Position numbers and translations under genes: made by a program. A DNA stretch of 20,404 bases from positions 1-20,404 of IMG/VR virus record IMGVR_UViG_3300020000_000065. The stretch is one strand, 5' to 3'. Source of the DNA: a virus. Numbering within the stretch: position 1 is the first letter of the stretch; each line of letters opens with the position of its first letter. Positions 1-6,951 of the stretch are shown in pieces. The notes beneath the pieces were generated by a model that saw nothing but the letters and a program-made list of their open reading frames with translations, did not search any database and was not told the DNA's origin.

Positions 1-31
1 TTCGTAATTTCAAACACACAGGAGAACAGCT

Positions 32-1516
32 ATGGCCGAAGGCGACAAGCTCACAGGTACGTTCGTCGGGACGTTCACAGGTACGTTCACCGCTTCTGCG
101 TCGCCTGGGCCTGCGCCGTCGCCTGCGCCGTCGCCCACTCCTGCACCATCACCGACACCGGCACCGCCTGCGGTCCCGTCTGAGAGTCCGAATGGCGCAA
201 CGATACCGCCCAATGTGCTATTGGTCGACGGCTTCGGGCACAAGTGGACGGTTCTCGACGGTGTCATTCAACGCAATGGCACGGCAACCATATCGGCGAA
301 CGTGAAGACGTTGCTGTATTTCGGCGGCGCGATCTATCAGACGAATGAGGCGGGCGGTTGGTGGAGGTGGAACGTGAATCAATGGGAGAATTCATCCGAT
401 CCACGTGCGGCAGCACCGTCGCCATCTCCTGCGCCTGGACCTTCACCGGCACCGCCACCATCACAAGGCGTGCCTGACATTGCCAACATGGCTCGACATC
501 CCGGCGACATGCTCGAAGTCGGCAAGTTCTGGATTTACGATAACCGCTGGGGCTCTCGTGGATTATCCGAAGGCGGCGCGTCGCATCAGTACACGCAAGA
601 AGTCGAGCGAGCGCTGACGCCTTCTTCATCGGGCGCTATCGCTTTCCGCATCAAGTGGAAGTGGCCCGAGTTCGATCAATCGGGCGCGAAGGTCAATGAC
701 AATCCGGCATACGGTGAAGTCAAGGGCTATCCCTGCGCGATCTACGGTCCGCCACCTGGGCTGCAAGGTCCGGATCAATATCCCGGCTGGGTCGTTGCTG
801 TGCGTGCGGCTGATGGCGTCACGGTGCCGAATCCGCCTGCCGGTGCGCCGACAGATGTCGTGCGCGAGTGGCAACCGAAGGGCGGCTCGGTCATTCGACG
901 CGTGCCTTCGAGTTGTGCACCTGGGCATCATCTGCCTAAGCGCCTGGGCATGCCTGACGGTTCAATCGTCGCCGACTTGAAGTGGAAGAAGACCACTGCA
1001 ACAGGCAGAGGGCATCTGTCCTTTGACATCTGGCTTCAAGAGACACCCGATCAAGTGCACGGTTTCCCGAATACGTCGATCACGCACGAGATCATGATAC
1101 CCGTGGGCAATTGGGGCACCTATGGGCGGCATCCAAACGGGCGCAATCCCGGTTGGTATAGCCACGACACCACTATCGACGGTGTTGTCTATCACGTGTA
1201 CTTCGCGGGCGAAGGCTATTCATTCATGAATGGAACGCTCTCCGGTAAGTATGCGAACGAAGAGAAAGGCGGACAGCGCACGGGTTGGAAGTTCATTATC
1301 TTTCAACACGACGGCGACGATCATCCGAAGGGCGCGGACGGCAATATTCACTTGGACTTCTCGAAGTTCTTCGCGCACATGCAGACGCGCAAGGCCAAAG
1401 ATGGCAAGCCATTCGTGCGCGGCACTGAATACTGCACCAATGTTCAACTTGGCGTTGAGATGGTGTACGGCAACGGCGACTTAACTATCTACGACTTCAA
1501 CGTCACAGGAAAGTAA
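32..1516 (+). CDS. Modular GH12-family (endoglucanase-like) phage protein
   Basis: This 494-residue protein resembles a modular cellulase. It has a short N-terminus with repeated GTF motifs (residues 8-20), a Pro/Ser/Ala/Thr linker (about 25-50), a small beta domain (about 60-128) rich in W and G, a second Pro/Ser linker (about 131-148), and a C-terminal domain (about 165-494). The C-terminal domain follows glycoside hydrolase family 12: an FWIYDNRWG strand near its start, a LSFDIWL strand, HEIMI carrying the candidate nucleophile E353, an FSKFFAHM helix, and LGVEMVYGNGDLTIYDF carrying the candidate acid/base E476. Both catalytic glutamates are kept, so activity on a beta-glucan is plausible. 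The usual Trp after EIMI is Pro here. AGGAG at about 20-24 precedes the ATG by 7 nt. The gene sits directly before the tail chaperones, where a tail tube or virion protein is expected, so a virion-bound depolymerase is inferred. No signal peptide was seen. Confidence 0.8.
   Translation: MAEGDKLTGTFVGTFTGTFTASASPGPAPSPAPSPTPAPSPTPAPPAVPSESPNGATIPPNVLLVDGFGHKWTVLDGVIQRNGTATISANVKTLLYFGGAIYQTNEAGGWWRWNVNQWENSSDPRAAAPSPSPAPGPSPAPPPSQGVPDIANMARHPGDMLEVGKFWIYDNRWGSRGLSEGGASHQYTQEVERALTPSSSGAIAFRIKWKWPEFDQSGAKVNDNPAYGEVKGYPCAIYGPPPGLQGPDQYPGWVVAVRAADGVTVPNPPAGAPTDVVREWQPKGGSVIRRVPSSCAPGHHLPKRLGMPDGSIVADLKWKKTTATGRGHLSFDIWLQETPDQVHGFPNTSITHEIMIPVGNWGTYGRHPNGRNPGWYSHDTTIDGVVYHVYFAGEGYSFMNGTLSGKYANEEKGGQRTGWKFIIFQHDGDDHPKGADGNIHLDFSKFFAHMQTRKAKDGKPFVRGTEYCTNVQLGVEMVYGNGDLTIYDFNVTGK
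107..181 (+). repeat. Proline-rich (PS/PA/PT) linker repeat 1
   Basis: Short codon repeats here encode alternating Pro-Ser, Pro-Ala and Pro-Thr pairs. This is the kind of extended linker that joins domains in secreted cellulases. It separates the GTF-repeat N-terminus from the small beta domain of the GH12-like protein. A second, shorter Pro/Ser linker is encoded at about 418-470, before the catalytic-type domain. Confidence 0.8.
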
Positions 1517-1990
1517 ATGGAACTAGATCAAGTACAGGAAGAACCGGGCACGCAGCGTGTTGCTATTGCCTGGGATGAAGATGGCGAACCGACAGACGGC
1601 TTCATCATCGTGGGCAAGGACTCGGACGAGTATCAACGCACGATCTCGGGGCAGCGGCAGAAGGCCATTCGTCGGCAGGCGGTGAAGCGCACACGCTTCG
1701 ACTTGAAGAGCGAAGAAGGTGCAGAGCAACTCGATGCCACGTTGCGTCAAAATGAATTCGAGGTTGCCGCTGCTGTTGTCGTCGGTTGGTTTGGCTTCAC
1801 TGTCAACGGTCAGGCTGCGCCGTTCGTGCGCGAACGCGTGACGCAGATACTCGCGGTGAAGCCAAGTTGGAAAGACCGCATCCTTGCCGCGTTGGAGGAT
1901 GAAGCGGCTTTTTTGAAGGGCTCGCCGACAAAATCTGCGAGTTCGTCGAAGCCAGTGCTCGCGGTGGCAAAAGAGGTAAAGACGGCATAG
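1517..1990 (+). CDS. Tail assembly chaperone, short (gpG-like) product
   Basis: This 157-residue acidic protein lies immediately before the tape measure gene, the standard place for the tail assembly chaperone of long-tailed phages (lambda gpG equivalent). Such proteins are non-structural: they bind the tape measure and help recruit tail tube subunits. The start ATG directly follows the upstream stop (TAA then ATG), with AGGA at 1507-1510 as Shine-Dalgarno. The function call rests mainly on position, length and the frameshift arrangement, because chaperone sequences are poorly conserved. Near its end the gene has a T6G slippery heptamer (1909-1915). Ribosomes that do not slip add 24 residues after the site and stop at 1990. 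Confidence 0.8.
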   Translation: MELDQVQEEPGTQRVAIAWDEDGEPTDGFIIVGKDSDEYQRTISGQRQKAIRRQAVKRTRFDLKSEEGAEQLDATLRQNEFEVAAAVVVGWFGFTVNGQAAPFVRERVTQILAVKPSWKDRILAALEDEAAFLKGSPTKSASSSKPVLAVAKEVKTA

Positions 1991-2310
1991 CGCTGTATGA
2001 GACGCTTGCTGTTGTTGAAAGGATGACGGGTGTTGCTCCTGACGAACTTGTTGAACTACGAAGCCATGAGTTGCCTCCTGGGACTGATTATCTCTGGGAG
2101 TGGTTTTCTCGTCTCAGTTCAACGCGCACACCGGGCTTCGGGCTTGCGGCTATCACAGAGACAGAGTTGTGCTCGTTCTTTCGCAATCGGCAGATCGTTC
2201 CTACACGATGGGAATTTGATCTACTCGTTCGCATGGACAAGACTTTGCGCGAAGCGTCTGATGATGACAAGCCGCAAGAGCGCGATGACGACGCCGATGT
2301 CGAAGGGTAA
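1517..2310 (+). CDS. Tail assembly chaperone, -1 frameshift (gpGT-like) product
   Basis: A -1 shift at 1909-1915 joins codons 1-133 of the upstream frame to an open reading frame that runs without a stop from 1915 to 2310, giving a product of about 264 residues. The downstream part includes the stretch sometimes called as a separate ORF from 2023. That ATG has only a GAAAGG touching it, too close to act as a ribosome site, and the frame is open well upstream, so a fusion is the better reading. The T part ends in an acidic tail rich in D and E. In lambda, gpGT at a few percent of gpG bridges the tape measure and the tail tube protein. Here the tape measure ATG follows the stop by 3 nt, and its Shine-Dalgarno (GAAGGG, about 2302-2307) lies inside the end of this frame. 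Confidence 0.82.
1909..1915 (+). promoter_or_regulatory. -1 programmed ribosomal frameshift slippery heptamer
   Basis: The heptamer T TTT TTG fits X XXY YYZ, with the upstream frame reading TTT (Phe132) then TTG (Leu133). Sliding back by one base lets both tRNAs re-pair on TTT TTT. The -1 frame is open from here to 2310, across the end of the upstream ORF. Confidence 0.85.
1918..1948 (+). promoter_or_regulatory. Candidate frameshift-stimulating RNA stem-loop, possible pseudoknot
   Basis: Bases 1921-1925 (CTCGC) pair perfectly with 1937-1941 (GCGAG). The stem can extend outward through two G-U pairs and one G-C pair (1918-1920 with 1942-1944). The core stem begins 5 nt after the slippery site, a suitable spacing. 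Four loop bases, CGAC at 1926-1929, are complementary to GTCG at 1945-1948 just past the stem, so a pseudoknot is conceivable. The missing connecting loop between the two stems makes its geometry doubtful. Confidence 0.5.
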
Positions 2311-2313
2311 GTC

Positions 2314-5300
2314 ATGGACATAACAACACTCGGCATCGGCATCGACTCACGACAGGTCGATGAAGGTCGGCAATCGCTGGACAACTTCACGCGTGCCGCA
2401 GGCAGGGCAGAAGATGCCGCCGAAGGTGTCGGCAAAGGCGCGAAGAAGGGCGCGAGTGATGTAAAGAGTTTCGAAGATCAAATGACTGCGGCTGCGGTCA
2501 AGGGTGCTCTCTTTGCTGATGCTATTCAGAAGGGTGTGCAGATGGCAATTGATGCCGTCAAGCAACTCTATGCATTGATGGCGGAAGCAGGCGATTACGC
2601 AGACCTTGCCGACATGACGGGCGCTTCAGCGGTCAACATCGCGAAGCTACAGACTGCGGCAGATGTGGCCGGTATATCCATGCAAGGCATGGCAGGTCAC
2701 ATGAATGCGATGACGCGCATACTCAAGTCGACTGATGAAGAAGGCGACAAGGCTGCGAGAGCGTTAGCGCGTATCAACATCAACTATGAAGACTTTATAA
2801 AGCTGGACCCGGCAGAGCGTGTTGCAGCGCTCGGTGTGGCGATGGGCAAGTATGCTGATGGCGTCGAGAAGACGGAAATCTTGCAAGCCATAGCGGGTCG
2901 AGGTGCCGGTGAACTAGGCAAGGCAATCAAAGTGCTTGCCGATGAAACGGCATTCGCTACGCGGCTCAATAATGAGATGATTCAATCTGTCGATGGATTG
3001 AATGATGCTAACGCTGAATTCACATCGAAGTCGCGGCAATACATTCAAGCTATTCTTGTTGGCACTGTGCCTGCAACAGAAGCGTTCAAGCTCGTTATCA
3101 AAGAGACTACCGCATCTATGTTCGGCATGGGTGATGCGGCTGATGCACTTGGCGCGAATCAAGGTGCGCACAGTTTTTCTGAAGCTGTCGGACACGGTCT
3201 TGCCGGTGCGATCACTGCATTTCAATTGATCTACAGGGTTGTCGAAAGTGTCATCAACGCAGTAGTGTCGTTGATTAAAGTCATCATCGACTTAGGTACG
3301 ATGGACTTCTCTGGTGCATACAAGACGGTAGAGGATTTAGGCGAGAAGATAAAGTCGATTTGGTCCGAAGACTTCGCAGGGATTTCTTTCGGCAACACGC
3401 AAGGCTTCAAGGGAAGTTTTCAAAAGAAACTCGACATGATGTCCAAGGCGGCGAGAGAAGCTGCGGCAATGGCAGCGGGCGGCGAAGGTGCCTACGAAAC
3501 GCAAGAAAAAATACGGCAAGGGCAAACCGACAAAGAAATAGCGGACGCCAAAAAGAAGGCAGAAGAACTCGCGAAGATTGCGAAGAAGGCCGCTGAAGAC
3601 GCACTCAAGGCAGCGGAAAAGCAAGCCGATGACTTCGACAAGATCGTCGGCGGCGGCACCTTGAAGGCTGTTGGATACAACGACAACTTCATTGAACAGA
3701 TGAAGGTTATCAACGCCGAAAGTAAGAAGCGCAACTACACCGAAGATCAGTATCGAAAGATTGTCGATGGCTTGATCTCGCAACAGCCGTTCTACACGCA
3801 AGCCATCAAGGATCAAGCGCAGGCGGCAGAAGATTATGCTGACGCAGAGAAGAGAGCGTTCGAAGCAGCGGACAAGGATCGAGCCACTGTCTTGAAGGCG
3901 TCTGATGAAGCAGCGCTTGCGGCAGAAACAGAACTCGCGAATCGCGGCAAGTTGAAGAGTGAGATCGCAGCGACGACGTTGGCACGGCTTGAGGATTTGC
4001 GCGTCGTCAATATGTCTGACCCGGTCTTGCGCGAGTTCTATGAGCGGCAGATTGCGAATCAGAAAAGAATCATCGCGGCGATGAAGGGCATCGAAGTTGT
4101 CGATGCAGCGAAGAAGAATGCCGATGAAACAGCGAAGGCATTCGAACAAGCCTGGGAACAGATCGGGCAATCGCTTACCGATCAATTGATGAAGGGCTCG
4201 TTGAAAGCAGCGGACCTCATAAAGAATTTATTCAAGACGATGATCCTGCGTCCGACGATCATGGGCGCGGCGCAAGGTTTCGGTGCGAGCTTCATGGGTG
4301 GTGCGGCAAGCGGCGGTGCGGCAGGCGGCGGCGGTGGCGCATTTGGCGGTATCGGTGGCATGGCAGGATCAGCAGCCGGATCGGCGCTGTTCGGCGGTGT
4401 CGGCACGGCTGCGGCAACGACGTACACGGGCGCAATGGCCGCTGGCCTGCCGGTGGCGAACGCGATAGGCATGGGGGCCGGTGCGGGCCTTGCTGCTATC
4501 CCGGTGGTAGGGTGGGTTGCCTTGGCTGCGATTGCGGCCTATGCGCTCTACAAGAAGTTCGGCAAAGGTGGCGGGCCAAAGATGGAGGGCTCTGCCGGTT
4601 ATTCGTCTGATACTTTGATCGGCAAGTTCGGTAATGAGATGGACTCGGGTGCCGCAAATGCCGTGAAGGATTTGAACGCGAACTATAAGAAGATGGCGCA
4701 GATGCTCGGTGCTGCGCGGCAAGATGTTCAATTCGGCGTTGGTATATCGACAGACCCGCGTGGCGACGCAGCGTCGATGGTTCAATTGATTAGTTCGCTT
4801 GGCGGTAGCTACACGAACAAGAATGTCGGACGTAGCGAAGAAGAACTCGCTGCGGAGATAGCGAAGGGTGCTGCGTTTCTGATGGTTGATGCAATTCGCA
4901 ATTCTGGCATGGATGCACAGTTGCTTGCGTACTTCGACAAGATGACTGAAGGCATGACCGATGAAATGAAGCTCGCTTCTGTTGAACAGCTTGCCGCTGT
5001 TAATGTGTATTGGAAGCAAGTGCAGGGACTCGGCGGCGTCATGAAACAGTTCGCGAATATGTCGCTCGAAGCGGCTATTCGTCTCGGCGAGCTTTCCGGT
5101 GGCATCGAGAATTTCGGTGCTAATCTCACGAGCTATGTCGCGAATTACTTATCGCCCGCAGAACAACAGTCGATGAAGTTTCAACAGATTGCCGCGCAAC
5201 TTAATGAAGCGGGCTCCGGGTGGACAGGTTGGAGTGAAGCGATCTTGCGCACTTACGACAGAGCGTCGTTTCGCAAGTTGGTCGACGGTCTTGATCTCGC

Positions 5301-6255
5301 AGTAGAAGGCGACAGAATGCGCTATGCGGCGTTGATGAAGGTCAATGCAGCATTCGCAGAACTCAACCCGTTGATAGAAGAGGTGGCGGCTAAAACTGAA
5401 ACGGCTGCGGAGAAATACGAACGCTTGTCGAATGTGCTTGAGACAGCGACGGATAACTTGCGCGATGCTTATGAGCGTCAACGGGATACATTGATTGGGA
5501 CGCGTGACGCGATGCGTGACGCGACGCAATCGTTCTTGGACTTCAACAAGTCGCTGAAGGTTGACGAAGCATTGAGCACGCTCACACCGGGTGAGCGCAT
5601 GGGGGAACTTCGCGATCAGTATGGTGCTGCACGCAGTGCGGCGGCTGCTGGTGGCTACAAGGCGGAAGACGTTGAGCGCATGCAAGCGGCTGCGCGAGCC
5701 TTGCTGCAAGGCGGCAGGGAGTTCTACAGTTCGGGCGAAGGTTACGATGAGTTGTTCAACAAGGTCACATCTGAGATGGAACTTGCAGCGGGTTCGACTA
5801 AATACTTGAGCGACGTTGCCGACATGCAATTGCTCGCGTTGAATCGTCAAGTCGATCACCTCATTTCCATTAACGAAACTTTGATGAGTGTCGACACCGC
5901 TTTGCGTTTGTTCTTAGAGGCACGTCACGATCTATACACGCTGGGTTATCCGCACGCCGAAGGCTTGTCGCGAGTCCCATTCAACAACTATCCTGCGTTG
6001 CTTCATCAAGACGAAATGGTCTTGCCTCAAAATGAATCGGCGTTCATTCGTGGTCTGCCTGACTTCTCAGGGGAGTTGCGTGCACTGCGTCAAGAGGTTG
6101 CGGCATTGCGCAAAGAGAATCGGCAAGATGCAGGCAACACAATCGGTGCGACGTTCACAGCGGCGCAACAGTCGGCACAAGTGCAAAGCGAAGCGACTAT
6201 CCGGGCCGCTCGTCAGCGAACCTATCAATCACGTTCTCGGCCTGTATTGGCCTAA
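2314..6255 (+). CDS. Tail tape measure protein
   Basis: At 1313 residues this is the longest helical protein in the window, and it follows the chaperones as tape measure proteins do. It sets tail length and is ejected ahead of the DNA. The N-terminus (DITTLGIGIDSRQV, then Ala- and Gly-rich helix) is typical of the family. A hydrophobic segment lies at about 300-329, a Lys/Glu/Ala coiled-coil stretch at about 395-446, a segment resembling the C-terminal part of lambda gpH-type proteins (QLMKGSLKAADLIKNLF) at about 620-640, a Gly-rich stretch at about 660-690, and a second membrane-like segment with small residues at about 728-747. The C-terminus is again coiled and charged. With the usual ~0.15 nm per residue, a tail near 195 nm is expected. 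No lysozyme or peptidase domain was recognised in it. Confidence 0.93.
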   Translation: MDITTLGIGIDSRQVDEGRQSLDNFTRAAGRAEDAAEGVGKGAKKGASDVKSFEDQMTAAAVKGALFADAIQKGVQMAIDAVKQLYALMAEAGDYADLADMTGASAVNIAKLQTAADVAGISMQGMAGHMNAMTRILKSTDEEGDKAARALARININYEDFIKLDPAERVAALGVAMGKYADGVEKTEILQAIAGRGAGELGKAIKVLADETAFATRLNNEMIQSVDGLNDANAEFTSKSRQYIQAILVGTVPATEAFKLVIKETTASMFGMGDAADALGANQGAHSFSEAVGHGLAGAITAFQLIYRVVESVINAVVSLIKVIIDLGTMDFSGAYKTVEDLGEKIKSIWSEDFAGISFGNTQGFKGSFQKKLDMMSKAAREAAAMAAGGEGAYETQEKIRQGQTDKEIADAKKKAEELAKIAKKAAEDALKAAEKQADDFDKIVGGGTLKAVGYNDNFIEQMKVINAESKKRNYTEDQYRKIVDGLISQQPFYTQAIKDQAQAAEDYADAEKRAFEAADKDRATVLKASDEAALAAETELANRGKLKSEIAATTLARLEDLRVVNMSDPVLREFYERQIANQKRIIAAMKGIEVVDAAKKNADETAKAFEQAWEQIGQSLTDQLMKGSLKAADLIKNLFKTMILRPTIMGAAQGFGASFMGGAASGGAAGGGGGAFGGIGGMAGSAAGSALFGGVGTAAATTYTGAMAAGLPVANAIGMGAGAGLAAIPVVGWVALAAIAAYALYKKFGKGGGPKMEGSAGYSSDTLIGKFGNEMDSGAANAVKDLNANYKKMAQMLGAARQDVQFGVGISTDPRGDAASMVQLISSLGGSYTNKNVGRSEEELAAEIAKGAAFLMVDAIRNSGMDAQLLAYFDKMTEGMTDEMKLASVEQLAAVNVYWKQVQGLGGVMKQFANMSLEAAIRLGELSGGIENFGANLTSYVANYLSPAEQQSMKFQQIAAQLNEAGSGWTGWSEAILRTYDRASFRKLVDGLDLAVEGDRMRYAALMKVNAAFAELNPLIEEVAAKTETAAEKYERLSNVLETATDNLRDAYERQRDTLIGTRDAMRDATQSFLDFNKSLKVDEALSTLTPGERMGELRDQYGAARSAAAAGGYKAEDVERMQAAARALLQGGREFYSSGEGYDELFNKVTSEMELAAGSTKYLSDVADMQLLALNRQVDHLISINETLMSVDTALRLFLEARHDLYTLGYPHAEGLSRVPFNNYPALLHQDEMVLPQNESAFIRGLPDFSGELRALRQEVAALRKENRQDAGNTIGATFTAAQQSAQVQSEATIRAARQRTYQSRSRPVLA

Positions 6256-6270
6256 CAGGAGTGAATTCAA

Positions 6271-6714
6271 ATGCCAGCAGCAAACAAGTTCAACGACTAC
6301 AGCGAACAAAAGAATCGCGGTGTTCACAATTGGGGCTCGCACACGTTCAAGATGTTTCTCACGAACACGCTGCCAGTTGCTACACAGTCGATGCTCTCTG
6401 AAATCACGCAACTCTCTACGGGCGGCGGCTACACAGGTGGTGCGGGCGGCGGTGTTGCGCTTGGCGGGCCGCTTACCATTTCTGAAGCAGCCGGTGTGAC
6501 AACGGTAGCGGCGGCTCAAGTTGTCTTCACGGCAGCGGGCGCGGCTATCGGTCCATTCCGCTACTATGGCATCTACAACGACACCGCGACGAGTCCGGCT
6601 GATGCCCTTGTGATGTGGTGGGATCACGGCTCTAACGTGACGTTGAATGACGGTGACTCGTTCACTGTGAAGTTCAACAACGCGAGCCCAGGTACGATCT
6701 TCACCGACTCGTAA
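6271..6714 (+). CDS. Phage virion-type structural protein, small
   Basis: This 147-residue protein resembles a family of small phage structural proteins with the pattern KFN, then F KM FLTNT, then EITQLSTGGGYT near the N-terminus, and a GPFRYYGIYND segment followed by MWWDHGSNVTLNDGDSFTVKFN near the C-terminus. The composition (small residues, Gly, Thr, beta-prone, no membrane segment) suits a compact beta protein on the virion. The exact role is not known to me. It starts 16 nt after the tape measure stop with a good ribosome site (ACAGGAG, about 9 nt before ATG). Lying between tape measure and tail tip, it is more likely a tail than a head component, but that is inference. Confidence 0.7.
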   Translation: MPAANKFNDYSEQKNRGVHNWGSHTFKMFLTNTLPVATQSMLSEITQLSTGGGYTGGAGGGVALGGPLTISEAAGVTTVAAAQVVFTAAGAAIGPFRYYGIYNDTATSPADALVMWWDHGSNVTLNDGDSFTVKFNNASPGTIFTDS

Positions 6715-6720
6715 AGTCGT

Positions 6721-6951
6721 GTGGCGCACGTCCCGACGTGCGACCCGAATGTAGTTATCGAGTCGCAAACGCCGACGAGTGTTATCTACCTCGTACCCGT
6801 GACGGGCGAGAGGTGGAGGATTGATGGCGTGTGCAGTCAATGCGGCGAGTGCTGGCAAGGGCTCACAACACCGAAGCCGACACTCGATTGCCCGGTGCGC
6901 CCGACGATCTCGAAGTTCCCTAGCTGCACGCTTAGCGGAGAGTACCTCTAG
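6721..6951 (+). CDS. Small six-cysteine protein of the tail module
   Basis: This 76-residue protein has no recognised family. It begins with GTG 6 nt after the upstream stop and has no clear Shine-Dalgarno, so it may depend on translational coupling. It contains six cysteines at about residues 7, 38, 41, 44, 57 and 69. Three form CxxCxxC (CSQCGECW). The spacing suggests metal binding, either zinc or an iron-sulfur cluster. Lambda tail-tip protein gpL carries an iron-sulfur cluster, so a tail-tip metal protein has precedent, but nothing here proves the comparison. Its TAG stop shares one base with the GTG start of the giant tail-tip gene, so the two are probably translated together. Confidence 0.6.
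   Translation: MAHVPTCDPNVVIESQTPTSVIYLVPVTGERWRIDGVCSQCGECWQGLTTPKPTLDCPVRPTISKFPSCTLSGEYL

Noticed and set aside
2023-2310. A separate 95-residue gene starting at ATG 2023
   Set aside because: The GAAAGG touches the ATG, too close for ribosome binding, and the frame is open upstream to the slippery site, so it is better read as the frameshift part of the chaperone.
3337-4185. A 282-residue minus-strand ORF under the tape measure gene
   Set aside because: It lies entirely antisense to a well-supported gene and its composition (many C, R, L, F) is that of a mirror frame.
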